From positions 95,337 to 159,336 of the forward strand of contig JAIWZP010000059.1 in the NCBI GenBank assembly GCA_025201375.1: a DNA stretch of 64,000 nt. Direction: 5' to 3'. Of this stretch, positions 33,521 to 45,296 are shown piece after piece (positions within the stretch are counted from its first letter, which is position 1; every line of letters begins with the position of its first letter). The DNA comes from Gongronella butleri. Lineage: Eukaryota > Mucoromycota > Mucoromycetes > Mucorales > Cunninghamellaceae. Position numbers and translations under genes: made by a program. The notes under the pieces were generated by a model. That model did no database searches. It saw nothing but the letters and a program-made list of their open reading frames with translations, and was not told the DNA's origin.

Positions 33521-33857
33521 ATTGATAGCCTTGCAAATTATGCAGCTTGTTGATAAATGAATAGAAAGCAATAAAAACGGCGGCCTTTGCGATTTTCTGG
33601 ATACCCACCACATCGATCACATTTTTTTATAGCACGGCACGCTGCACACTACACGCTGCGGTGCGCATTACCACCAAACTTGTCCTGGCGCGCTATGCAC
33701 ATGGACATTTTGCGCAAAAAGGACATGGAAACCAATCAATTTTATTGAACAAATATTTAATGGGAAAGAAAAATGCAAAATATATGGCACACAAATAACA
33801 AGGGGGGAAAGAAATCAAAAAAATCACACACACATACACACAAAAAGAGAGCCATTT

Positions 33858-36800
33858 TCATCGCCATGGTGTTTTGTGGCGTGGCGAGGAGGATGTTTGT
33901 TTGCTCCTTGCTTTCGTCATGGTGACCTGGACCTGTTTTCCGTCGTGGTCGGTGACGAGGAACTTGTTGCCCTCCTTGATGCCTGGGGAGGGCGGCGCGG
34001 GGTATGTCTGGTGGTAAATGGGCTGATTGGATGGTGGTGGTGGGGGTAGTGGAGCGCCTGCCAGGCGGTAGTACGAGGGCGACGTGAATGTTTCTGTGGA
34101 ATTGGATGCCTGGAGCGAGCCGTCGACGCGGTGCGAGGTTGCGGGGGGCGCGATGGTCAGGGGTGGATGAGAGTGGCGTTTGTTTTTGTTGTCGATGGGC
34201 GACTGGGACAAGAGATGGTGGAAATGGTCTGGCGAGTGTGATTGGTGATTGCCGAGGGGTATGATGCGTCGGTGTGGGGATGGTGAAGGGGAGGGCGAGG
34301 CGCGTGAGGATGCAAAGGATGAACTGTCCGAGGTGGTTTGAGGCGAATTTGGTGCGTTGGACAAGGAAGAAGACCGAGGAGGAGGTGGAGGATGGTCGTC
34401 AATGAGTGCGTGATCACGCAGGAACTGGGACAATTCTGTCCATCCGCCGCCGACGCGGACCATGACCATTCTTGAGCGCAGGATGCGGCAATAGGCGAGT
34501 TTTGGATTTGTATCGCCAAACCAATAGCGTCCGACCTCGCCAGGGACCATTTTGACGTTGATGCCGTAGGGCGAGTCGTTGACAATGTTGCCGACGGCGA
34601 CGTCCAAGTCGTTTTTGGGGTCGGCCACGTACCTTTTTTTGTTTTTATCGTCCTTTTCGTCAAATACGAGGCTGGAGCGCCACGACGACCTTTTCAATGC
34701 GCGCTCGGCGGTGATAAGGCGTGGCGACGTGCCCTGGGTGGTCGGGGTATACGAGCGGCGGTACGACAAGGGGGTCAATGACTTTTGCGCCGCGGACATG
34801 GATGATTGTGGTCTTTTTAGTTGGTTTGTGGGCGATGGCGCGTTCATGGAGGGTGGCGGGACGTACGTGGCGCGTCGTGGGCGAGTCGTGGTCATGATGT
34901 CGCTTTTGGTTTGTTCTTGTTGCTGCTGTTGTTGTTGTTGGACGGCGGCAGACATCATGGCGGGCTGGAGGGTACGTCTGCGCTCTGCAATGCCCTGCTG
35001 CTGCATTTGGAGTTGTCGGCGCGTGGTCATGGACGATGACAGCAAGGGCATCTTGGACAAGAGGGCCTTACGCTGGACCTGGACCTCGTGCTGCAAATAG
35101 TACCATCGTTTGATCAACTGCTCGTAAAACGCATTGAGCCGTCCATCGTACATGGTGTCGGTTGCCGTGCTGTCATTGTCCATGTACGGCCCGGCCTCCT
35201 TCATGAGCGCCATAATATTCGGCTCGTAATAGCTGTGCCTCGTGTCCAATTCGATGAGCGCAGCCTGCAGATCGGCACGTCGCAGGCATGGCGATGCCTG
35301 TTGCGATGTCAATGTCATGGACGTCATCTTTTGCTTGGTCTGGTCCACCACGTCCGACAGTGCACTCAACAGCACGTCCCTACAAAAAAAAGGGGGGGAG
35401 GAATGGAATCAATATAACAAGCAACTTTTTTTTCCTTTTTTTTTTTTTTTCTCTAAAATTTCCCTATTTTCTTTTTTTTTTTTCCTCTTTTCTTTTTTAC
35501 CATTCGTCGAGGACAGTCATGACATGAGCGAGGTGCCTTGCACGCGCGAGCCATTGGCGCTTTGTATCGATGGCTTGGGCCAATTGAGACATGGCATGGG
35601 CGACGCTTGCTTCCTGCGGGGCGAGGGCTTCCTGGGTAGCGATTTCTTGCTCGACTTCATGGCGCAGCGGGACCAATTGAGTGTCAATGTCATTTTCGAT
35701 CTGGTCCAGAGCATGCTGGGCATCGTCCAAGGCATTGTCTGTGGGCAAGAGCGGCAATGGGCAAGTCAGGAGCCATGCCGACAGGGCATCTTCCTCATGC
35801 TCCTCGTTTTCATCGTTTTCGTCGTTTTCAGGGGCATTGTCGTCGTTGTCGTCGTCGTGGATGCGGACGCGGACGGCGTCGATGCGATCGCGGAAGGCGC
35901 CGATGACGCGCAAGAGGTCTTTGATGCGTTGTGCGGTGGTAGCCTGGTGACAATGGGTGTCCAATGCGTTGCGGATGTGGTCGAGGCGTTGGTGCATAGC
36001 GAGGACCTTTGCTTGCAGGTCGTCGGCGTTTGAGATCATTGTCTGGCGCGCGTTTGACGCGTCGACAAGGTCATTTTCGCGTGGGATGGCGTTGTTGTCG
36101 TCGATGAGGGCGATGGCGCGTGCGTGGATGCGTTGGAAGTCGTCCAATGACGCGTGCATGGCGTCGAGCTTTGCCTGGGACGCGCCAATCTGAGTGCGTA
36201 TATGATGATCGTCCTGGATGCCGACATCGGCCATCAAATGGGTCAATGACGCGTCGCATTGCTTGAGCCAATGGCGGATATCGATGGTGGCCTTTGCATG
36301 GACGTACAATTGCCGGATTTGCTGCATCTGTTGCTTGCCGACGGCCATGGCATGGTCCAATTCTTGCAGTGCAGCACGCATGCGTCGATGGTCCTCTTCG
36401 TACTGCTGCTCCTGCTGGTCGTCCAGGACGCCTGGCGGTAACAACACAGCATCCACGGTCGTGTGCAATGCTTCGGTGGTGGCGACACCGTCCATCATCC
36501 CACGTGGCAGCGACGAGGACGGCGTGGCTGGTGGTGTCAGCTTCTTGCGCAGCTGCTCCCATTGGCCCCACCGATCCACACGGTGTGCAGACAGTGCCTG
36601 CTGGTCAGACGCCTCTTGCACAAGCGCCAACAAACCCTCAGCATTCGCATTGGCCGCCAATCTCATGGCCAAAGCACGCTGAGCCGCCAAATCACTCACC
36701 AATCGCTGCTGATCTTGCTCAATGGCAGCAACAAGCGCAGACACCTGATCTTGGTACTCGCGCCATGCGTGTTCTTGCTGCTGTCGACGCTCAAGACGTG

Positions 36801-39800
36801 CAGACGCCTGTGCAACCACCTCTTGCGCCTGCTCACGAAGCGACAGGTACCGCTCTTTGCAGCATGCCTGGTTCGCCGTCTGCAGCGGATCCTTGGGCTG
36901 AATTGGCATTGGAAGAGAGAAATGGGAGATAATTGGAAAAAAAAAGAGGAATTGGGAGAGAATTTGGAGAAATTGGGAGAGAAAATCAAGAAAATGAGCA
37001 TTTGCCCTCCTTTTTCATCCTCTTGTTTTTTTCTTTCACTCTCTCGCTCTCTCTCCCATTCATTTTTACCTTGCTCGCGGGGCTGCGTGCGACGCGCTTG
37101 AGCAAGCCATTGGCAGGCTTTGGGGATTCTTTTGGCATGGATTGGAAGATGCTGTCGAGAATTTCTAGTTGTGCGCGGCCAATGTCGATCCAATGGGCGT
37201 CGTCCGTGTCGCGTCCATTCGCCTCATCGTCGTAGATTTGGTCGAGGGCTTGCTGCACGTGGCTGAGTCTGCGCTGGCGGTTGTACCATTGAGCGACGTC
37301 TTGCTGGAACGCGTCGAGGTCGTCGAGTTCACGCGTCAGACTTGCCCAATTGTCGACGAGGGCGGTGTCTTGCTGCTGCGAGTCGGATTGTTGCTGCACG
37401 TACTGGGTATACATGTCGTCGCGTGCTTGTTTTTGTGCCTTGCATTGTTGGACGGCGGCTTGTAATTGATGGAGCCTGTCCTCGTCCTGATCAAGCGATT
37501 CGCCCGTGATAAATCCATACGCGTGCTTGATCCCTGGCAACGACGCGCGCATGGTCTGTGTCCACTGTGCCAGATCGCTGCCAAGGTCATGCAAATTGCG
37601 ACCCTTTTCGAGTTGTTGCCTGAATTGCATGATGTTGTCGTCGTGGGCAAGCAATTGCTGCTTGAGATCGGCATACGCGTCGTGCATGGCTTCGGTGGCA
37701 CGCGTCATGCGCGTCGTGGCTTCTTCCACGGGCGTCGGCAGGCACGATTGGATCACCTCGGCAAGCGCGTCCACATGCGCCTGCATCGTCCCACCCGCCG
37801 CTTGCTTGGCCACCAATTGCGTCATCAGCGCACGGCTCCACCGCTCCCACGCGTCCAATTGCTCGCACGTCGCAACACTGTTGCTGCTGTTGCTCGCAGC
37901 AAACACAAGCTGCTGCTGCTGCTCCACCGTAATCACTTGTTGCTGCTGCTCAAGCGCCCATTGCTTGCATTCATCCGCGTCACGGATCATGTCTTGCATA
38001 CGCTGCCGGTATTGCCATCGCTGCTTGACCAATTGCCAGTCCTTGTCAACTATCAAAAAAAAGAAAAAAAAGGGCGCGTCAGCGACCTTTTTTTTTATCT
38101 CTTTTCCTGTTTTTTTTTCTTTTTTCTGTTTCCTTTTTTTCCCTGTTCCTTTCTTTCCTTTTTTTTTTTTACGCCTTTCTCCTCTCTTTCTTTTTTTCGC
38201 ATTTCTCTCTCTCTTTTTCCTCAATTTTGTCCTTTTTTACTCATTCCTCTCTTTTTTTTTTTGTTCTCCAATTCCCCTCAATTCAAGCCAGTTTCATTAC
38301 CGCTCTCGCCAAGATGCACGAGCTGTGTGCGGTGGTGGCCGATCCATTGGCGCACGTGCTGATTGGCGTCATTATTGTCGTTTTCGTCGATGGACAAGGT
38401 GGCCAATGGGTAAGGGATGCGCTGTGTGGCGGCGAGGGCGACAATGTGTTCCTGGATGGCCTGGACCTTGTCTGCCCATGCGTCCTGGTCGTCGTCGTCA
38501 TCGTCGTTGTTGAAATCGTGCATATCGTGCCATTCGTGGTCCGGAGCGGGTGCAAAGGTGCACACGTTGGCCAGGTCGGTTTGCAGGGCGTGAGCGTCCT
38601 TTTCGGCAGCGGCGACCATGTCGAGAAAGTCCATGATGGCCAGGCGCTGCTCGACGACAGTGCGCACAAAGGCCATGCGCTTGAACAGGTCCTCAAAAAA
38701 CTCCTCGCACGTCGATTGGCGCTGCTCGAGGTGCGACGGCAGCTCCTCTTGAGCCGTGTCGTACATATCCTCGAAGCGCGCAATCAACGTCGAGAAATCG
38801 GCCTTGTCAAAATCCGACAGTGCGTGCTCGAGGGTCAAGAGGCGATCAATCCAATACGCCTTGTCGTTTTCTTGATGGTTGTCTTGCATTGGCTCGATTT
38901 GTGGCTCTTGCTGATGCCAGCGTGCGGCGGCGAGGAACGCGTCCACGTCGTGTTCCGTGGCGTGCAGCCAAGCGAGCACGGACGCGTATTGATTTTCCCA
39001 CAAATCGCGTTTTGTAAGCAAATCCAAGCGATGGGTCTTGTCGCGCAGGGTGTGCATGACCTTGTCGAGGGTGGTCAGCGTGGTCAGCGTGATTTCAATG
39101 GTGGTGGTGTCTGCAGGGCTTAGATCTTTGCCGCCGGTCAATGCCTTGACGTGTGCACGTAATCGTGCCATGTCTTGGCCATTGAATGTCTCCATATCAT
39201 GTTCGAGCACGCGATGGTCCTGTTGCCACTGTTGGAGCTGTGCCGGTGTCACGGTCCACGCACCATTCTCGTCGTCATTGTCGCTGCCATTGGTCAGAGG
39301 CTCCGGTAACGCCAATGCCTCCAATTGGTGTCGTCGCTCGTCAATCCATCGCCGGATCCGCTCGGCTTCGGCAAACCACACGCGCACCTCGTCCACCCAT
39401 GACCGCACTAGGCTGTTCTTGTCCACCAATTGCTGCCACCTTTGCAAATAGAGCTCGTCTTCGAGAACGACGCGATCCGTGGGCACAAGCGCGTCTTTTT
39501 GTGCTTCGTCGTGCTCGTTATCATGAGCATCATCCATATTCTCATCATGATCCACGGGCAATAGAGCGCGTAAATCTTCGTTTTTGCGTGGTTCAAAAAA
39601 GTGCGGGTACTCGCGTCGGAGTTGATCGAGCGAATGCGTAGTTGTTTCCATCTTTTTCTCCCATTGCAGCACGATATGCTTGTGTTCGTCCTGAGCGGGC
39701 GACCGCTGCTGTGTCATGTTGGCCTGGACGGCATCCAGGTCCGTGCGGATCGCCAGCAGCACCTGGCCAAACTGGAAGCCTTGGTGAAATGCCTTGAATT

Positions 39801-40659
39801 GCCGCTCGGCCGCCGTCATCCGGTGCTGCAGCGCCCCAAACGTCTGCTGCAGCTGTGTGAGCCGAGCCACCTGGTGCTGCTGCTGTACCAGCAATGGTCG
39901 CGCGTCCTTGTCATTGTGGTTGCCGTCATAAACCACCATGTTTTTTTGGTGATCGTCGCTATTTTCGTGATTGTCGCCGTTTTTTGCATTTTCGTCGTCG
40001 TTTTCGGTCGTGGGGAGGGGCAATGCGAGACGCGGTGAAGGATACTGGCGCTGGACCTCGGCCATGGCGTCGCTGACCTGATGCATGCGTGTTTGAAGGG
40101 CGGCCCATGTCGTTTCAAATTGATGCATGTCTTCGTGAGCGGCATGCAGCGGGTGCAATGGCACGACCGTGGCGGCTTGCGGGCCGGATGCCGCGGTGTC
40201 CGTGGACCTGAGCTCCCAATCGGTTGTATTGGCCGGCAAAGACACGAGCGATGACGAGCACGACGACTGGTCGGATTGTGTGGACGATTGCGACGGAGGC
40301 ACATGATAATGCGACCGCGTCGGCACCATTTGGCCCAGGTGCCTGTGTAACAGCGCCATCTGCTCCATCAGCCAATTGGTCCGTGTTTCAAAAAAGGGGT
40401 CGGCCATTGCAGAATTAGGACAGGGAGGCGACCCTTCCACAGACGACGATGACGACGATGAGGGGCCCCCACCGCCACCACCATTTCCATTCGCTTCCGA
40501 TGCTCGCGTCCATCGATATGTCTCGTAAGAGGCCGTCAATGTCGCTGTGCGCAAAAGAACCGTCGCTGCCGCGTCGTCACCCACCACACCGCCACCACTC
40601 GCTTTGCCTGCGGCCTCGGGCTGTACCCAGAACGTGTCTTCTCGTCCGTCGGGCTCCAT
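33858..40659 (-). CDS. Very large coiled-coil (spectrin-like) protein with C-terminal GAS2/GAR microtubule-binding domain
   Basis: Four exons, 40659-38301, 38049-37070, 36897-35501, 35379-33858, give 6258 nt and 2085 aa with matching phases. The first ~1580 residues are almost entirely helical, with Gln/Ala/Asp/His-rich spectrin-like repeats (recurring W..R, LxxLxxxh and HDxMxxF patterns; spacing about 100-120). Acidic Asp/Asn/Glu linkers separate them (DDDNDDNAPENDENDENEEH). The GAS2-related domain is at about 1829-1905: DLDVAVGNIVNDSPYGINVK, VGRYWFGDTNPKLAYCRILR and MVRVGGGWTELSQFLRDH. GAR domains bind microtubules, so a cortical or spindle-positioning linker role is inferred. The tail is Ser/Pro-rich and a polyQ tract (Q8) precedes the GAR. 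No calponin-homology domain is visible, which separates it from animal spectraplakins. Kar9-like fungal proteins with GAR domains are the nearest functional parallel. Confidence 0.85.
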
Positions 40660-41827
40660 GCGCGTTTGTCAGAATCTCGGGAGAAGGGCCGGGGGGATAT
40701 CGTAAAAAAAAAAAGAAGGGTATCGAGCAAAAAATAAAAAATAAACAATAAAAACCAATAAAAACAAGAACACCGATACAACAGCTAACAACAAGAAAAG
40801 GAAAAAGAAAAGAGAAAAAAAAAAAGAAGAGGAACAAAACGCAAACAAAAAAAAAAAAGGAGGTGGCCCTTTTTTTTATTCGCCCCAGGCATTTAAGGCT
40901 CCGCCCCCGCGTTTGGACCTTGGGTGGCATTGAGCATTGCCGCTTGCCACCATCATGTTCACGGCGCCCATGCCTTGTTTTGGCAATGCCCCATTCCCTC
41001 TTTGTTTGATGTGCAGAAAGTGAAATGGGCTATGCTTTCATTGTCTCTTTTTTTGCCAAGTTTTTTTTTTTTTTTGTTTTATCTCTTTTCAATCCGGTTT
41101 TGAGTTGCTACTACCGCATTTTATTTTTAAAAAAAAGGGGACAAGAAGGAGGCAATGAGGAGTTGGGAGGCAAGTTTCCACTAACATACACAATCCAGGG
41201 GCTGACAATGAGACGCATTGAGGGGGAGGCAAAAATACATCAACACAACCCATAATAAAATCAGGTGCATCTGAAAATAAAAAGTGACAAATGACCGCGT
41301 GGCAATCTTTTTTTTTTAAAAAAAAGAAAAGCCCAATCGTTTTTTTTTTTACAACGCGAGGCGACGCGTACAAAAAAAAAAAAGAAAAGAAAAGAAGAAA
41401 AAAAATAATATATTACAAGCATGAATGGGAGAGAGATCGCCGTGGGACACCACCGGCCCCCCCCCCCAATTGGAGACTAAAAGGGGGCATGAAAGCGGCA
41501 AACAGCGAGAAAGAAAAGAAAAAAAGGGGATGCAAATCAACGAGGGGTGGAAAAGGGGGGAGAGAGAGGGGGGGTGAGATGGTCAGAAAGCGCATCCGAG
41601 AGCCTCCATGACCAGCCAAGGTCAACAATAAGAGAGAGAGAGACAGAGAGAGAGAAGACAAAGTGACAGGCCCAATGCTCCCAATTGACATGATGTGTGC
41701 GTGTGTGTGTGTGTGTTTTAATCTATGATAGAAAGGGGGTGCGGGCGCTTGACTCTAGACACGCGTGCGGCTTTCGCGCGGCAGAAACTTTTTTCAAAAA
41801 AGCGAAAAAGAGAAGAACGTGAGCTTT
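40660..41827. other. Intergenic between GAS2-protein and GOT1 genes, with simple repeats
   Basis: Upstream region of the large gene and 3' flank of GOT1. It contains A-rich blocks (40700-40860), a GA microsatellite (41630-41660) and a GT run (41699-41717). No gene supported. Confidence 0.6.
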
Positions 41828-42480
41828 TTATTCCTTTTTTCCCATCCAATGGCTTACTCTTGAGATCACAGGTTGCGATAGGATGGGCCCAATGATGGGC
41901 AGACGCTTCAAAAAGCCAAAGACTACAGGGAAAAAGTCGCTGCAAGGGAGGAAAGGGAAAAAAAAAAAAAGTGAGTTTGACGCGCTTTGCGCATAAATAG
42001 AGCGGCGCCCTGGACCTCTGAGGCCGCTGAGGCTTTACCCAAACAGATTCAAAAAGCCAAAGATCTCCACAAGGAAGCCAATGATGGGGAATTTGCTTAA
42101 AACCAGGAAAATGCCACCCAAAAAACAAATCGTGCCCTTGATCTTCTCGCGCCGCGAAAAAAACACCAATGTGCTCTTGGGCCCGATGATTGACGCAATG
42201 CCCGCCAGGAACAAAATCTGCAAAAGAAAGCAACATCAAAAAAAAAGAGCGTCAATGCGCGGTGAAAAGACAAAAATCGCCTATTTTACATTGCCAATGG
42301 CCAGAAGACCCGCGTCAAAGAACATCATGACGCCCATCAGCATAAAGAACAGACCAAAGGCCGTCAGACCCACTCCAATTTCTAGGATACACGAGGACAA
42401 TACAAAGAAAAACGTGAGAAACTCGCTCAAAAAATAGAAAATGACCGCTTTTACGCACTTTGACGATCGCTTAACCACAT
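41828..42480 (-). CDS. GOT1: Golgi transport protein Got1 homologue
   Basis: Small tetraspanning membrane protein that supports ER-to-Golgi and intra-Golgi traffic. Four exons: 42480-42459 (only 22 nt), 42381-42290, 42217-42039, 41939-41828; 405 nt, 134 aa (yeast Got1 is 138). The tiny first exon encodes MWLSDRQ, which matches the conserved start MWL..AQ. After it come IGVGLTAFGLFFMLMGVMMF, FFDAGLLAIGN, FLAGIASIIGP, GTICFLGGIFLVLSKFPIIG and FGDFFPVVFGFLKRLPIIGP. That gives four hydrophobic segments with the conserved Phe-Phe-Asp and Leu-Phe-Gly motifs. The terminal residues VISRVSHWMGKKE assume read-through of a GTAAGC that could be a donor, so the last dozen residues are less certain. It is divergent from the SRRM1-like gene with 219 bp between. 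Confidence 0.9.
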
Positions 42481-42699
42481 GAGAGAGAGAGGTTGGCAAG
42501 GAAGAAAGAAAAAAAAGGGGACAAACAGAGAGTAAAAGAAAAAAAAAAAGTTGGGCAGGGAACGTGGAGCGGCACGAGCCCATCAATCAATTTCAAAATC
42601 CGCCCAATGCTCGTCAATTGGGCTCAAAAAAGCCCATATTTTTTGAGGAGGCGCTGTTTGCTCTGTTTCTTTCCTTGTTCACTCTCTTCTTTTTGCACC
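42481..42699. promoter_or_regulatory. Short divergent promoter region GOT1/SRRM1
   Basis: 219 bp separate the two opposed start codons. It has a GA-rich minus-side leader and a pyrimidine-rich plus-side leader. This is the same spacing as the SF3B2/MME1 pair (221 bp). Confidence 0.55.
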
Positions 42700-43636
42700 A
42701 TGGGTGATGGCTTCTTCAAGGTAAGGGCGGGTTTCTTGCTCGAGCGATATTAACCATTCCACTTTTGGCACGATTTCTTATCCCCCAGATCCGCATTTTC
42801 GTTAGGGTGCGAGCGCCGATCAAGACAGCCGCTTCAGCAACAAGGAAAAGAAGCTGCTAAAGACGCTAAAGTTCCCGCCCGAGTTTGACCAAAAGGTCGA
42901 TATCAAAAAAGTCAATTTGGACGTCATCCGGCCCTGGATGGCGCACAAAATCACGGATTTGCTCGGTGTCGAGGACGATGTGGTCATTGATCTGGCCTTT
43001 AATCTGCTGGAGGACGCGGTAAGGCCCTCGTGAAAAAAATAGCAGTTGCCCCCTCCCTCATTCATGCTATTGATTTTTTGCGCAGAAACCCGATCCAAGA
43101 CGCATCCAGATCAACCTGACGGGCTTTTTGGAGACAAAGACGCCCGAATTTATGCTCGCGCTGTGGAAATTGCTATTGAGTGCGCAAGAGTCGCCGAGCG
43201 GCATCCCTGCCGAGTTCATTGCGCAGAAAAAGGAGGAATTGCGACGCAAAAAGGACCAAGAGGACGCGCGTCGCCAAGAGCAGCACGCCACCATGGACAC
43301 CATTCGCCGCAAGCGCGACGAGGACCGCGACGACCATGCGCGTGAGCGAGATGCAGACAGACCGCGCCGATCGCGCTTTGTAAGACTCCCCTTTTTTGGA
43401 AAAAAACGCGTTATGCTCATTTATCTTTTTCCCCATAGGATCGCTCGTCGCCGCCGCCGCCACGCCGCCACCGCAGTCCGTCGCCCAGTCGTCGCCGTCG
43501 CCGCAGCCCTACACCCGAGCGCCGCCGACGACGACGATCACGCTCTCGTTCTCGCTCACCTCCTGCGTACCATCGCCGCCGCTCGCGCTCGCGCTCACCC
43601 CGGCGCGACGACAGACGCGACGAAAGGCGTCGCTGA
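42700..43636 (+). CDS. SRRM1: PWI-domain, RS-rich splicing coactivator (SRRM1/SRm160-like)
   Basis: Nuclear splicing coactivator; the PWI domain binds nucleic acid and the RS tail binds SR proteins. Four exons: 42700-42720 (7 codons, MGDGFFK), 42806-43018, 43086-43379, 43439-43636; 241 aa, all introns phase 0. The PWI domain is at about 15-100: LKTLKFPPEFDQKVDIKKVN, VIRPWMAHKITDLLGVEDDV, INLTGFLETKTPEFMLALWK. The sequence R-P-W-M is the PWI tetrapeptide variant. Residues 125-155 form a Lys/Arg/Glu helix. The tail is an RS domain (RRHRSPSPSRRRRRSPTPE, RSRSRSRSP) ending RRR. It is far shorter than human SRRM1 (about 900 aa), as usual for fungi. AATAAA is at 43652, inside the 132-bp gap to the convergent membrane-protein gene. 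Confidence 0.9.
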
Positions 43637-43768
43637 CGCGTTAAAATGTGGAATAAAAAGATTGGATGCTTTATTACGAAAAAAAGGGGATAAGAGAAAA
43701 AACGTCATTGGTATCTAGGATGCAGGATGGATTTTTGCTTTTTTTGTTTTGTTTTTAGAGACAGAGAC

Positions 43769-45296
43769 TTAGTCGTCGTCAATGTTCCAGGAGATGTTGG
43801 AATACGCGTTGCTGGCGCGATTGGGATCGGCCATTTGTGATTTTGTGCTTCCGCGCTGCACAAACGGTGACAGGCCGCGATTAAAGTTATGACAGCACAC
43901 GCTGCCCAGCACAATTGTCATCACGGCAAAAAAGATCCCAATCGCCACTAATCGAGATCAAAAAAAAAGAATCGATCAGCTTCATCAGAAATGACGCTTT
44001 TGCTCCCTCCCCCCCCTTTTTCGCGCCGCTTACCAAAGCAAATCCAAATGTACCACGCGTCCGAGCTGGTGCCAATCATCACAAGGATAAACTCAAAGAT
44101 GACCAGCAATTGAAACACCATGAACACAATCATTTGCGTGATGCTTTCTTTAGAAACCTAAAAAAATGAAAAAAAAATGTGTCACGACGCCGCGCCACGG
44201 GTCTTTTTCGATTATTTTTTTTTTTACCGCCTGTCGCGCGATCCAGAGCATCGGCAGCATGAGCACGGTGATGACGAGAAAGATCCATGACTGCCAATTG
44301 GAGATGTTGCCTGGTTTGATGACGAATTGCAGGAAATAAAAGCATGACACGAGAAACTCGACAAAGATATCGATCTTGAGACACAAGACAAAGAACTGGA
44401 AGACGCGGTACATTTCTAAATTGGCGAAAATGAAAATGAATTTCAAAAGAGTTTGATTTCGTGCGACACCGTTTTTTTTTTTTACACAAATTCTTGAACG
44501 TACTCTGAATCGCCAGGTCGGCGCCAATTTTTTTGTAAATTTCCCAGCCAAATTCGAGGACCATCTTGTACGAGAGGTAGACAAACGCAATGGCAAACAC
44601 GACGAGGCACACGGTCAATGCAATCTCCACCGCATGCGCCGTCATCAATGGCATGATATTGGACACGGATCCGTTTAAATTCACCTGCCATCGGTCATTG
44701 TCGAGGATTTGCAACCCCGCAAGCACCGCACACACCACGTACAGGATCGCCAGTGTGCACACCTCGGCTGCGTTTTGTTGCACGGTCTATGATTTTTTTT
44801 TGAAAAAAAAGGGTCATTGAGGTGCTTTTTCGACGAAAGCACGGGGTAAAAAAGGAGAAACGATTGAGCGAGGGGCCTTACAGCGTCGACGGCCATGGCC
44901 ATGACCCACACTTGAAAGCCAATAAAGGCCACGTTCTCCCATTTTATGCGATTGAGCCGCTCAATGGCGGTGCTGTTGCTGGATGGCACCATGGACGACT
45001 GCATGACGTTCTGCGTCGCAATCACCGCCTCCAGTGCGACAATTACCACGCCCTGCACAATCGCCATCGCCACGTACGCCTTGGTCAGCCAATTGCGGTT
45101 GATCCGCTGCACCTACAAAAAAGGACAAATGTTAATTGGCCCTTGGCAAGAACCCGCACCAGTCGCGAGCGCGGGTGGTGCGCGGCACGCGTGCTTAGTC
45201 CCTCCGCGCTCCTCCGGGATATGGCGACCGGGGTTCTTTTTGATGATGCTCGTTCATGATCGATCAATGACGTACGATTTTCGAAATGCTGGCCAT
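43769..45296 (-). CDS. Uncharacterised multi-pass (about 7 TM) membrane protein
   Basis: Six exons, 45296-45276 (7 codons), 45112-44882, 44786-44504, 44415-44228, 44157-44034, 43947-43769, sum to 1026 nt and 341 aa with agreeing phases. Start MASISKIVQRINRNWLTKAY. Seven hydrophobic segments are visible: AYVAMAIVQGVVIVALEAVI; VAFIGFQVWVMAMAVDA; VCTLAILYVVCAVLAGLQIL; IALTVCLVVFAIAFVYLSYK; FFVLCLKIDIFVEFLVSCFY; WIFLVITVLMLPMLWI; and a last pair around MIVFMVFQLLVIFEFILVMI and GIFFAVMTIVLGSVCC. Between TM4 and TM5 lies KMVLEFGWEIYKKIGADL, a charged loop. I do not recognise a named family; the layout recalls conserved fungal orphans with receptor-like topology. The cytosolic tail ends NISWNIDDD. 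Function unknown. Confidence 0.82.
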
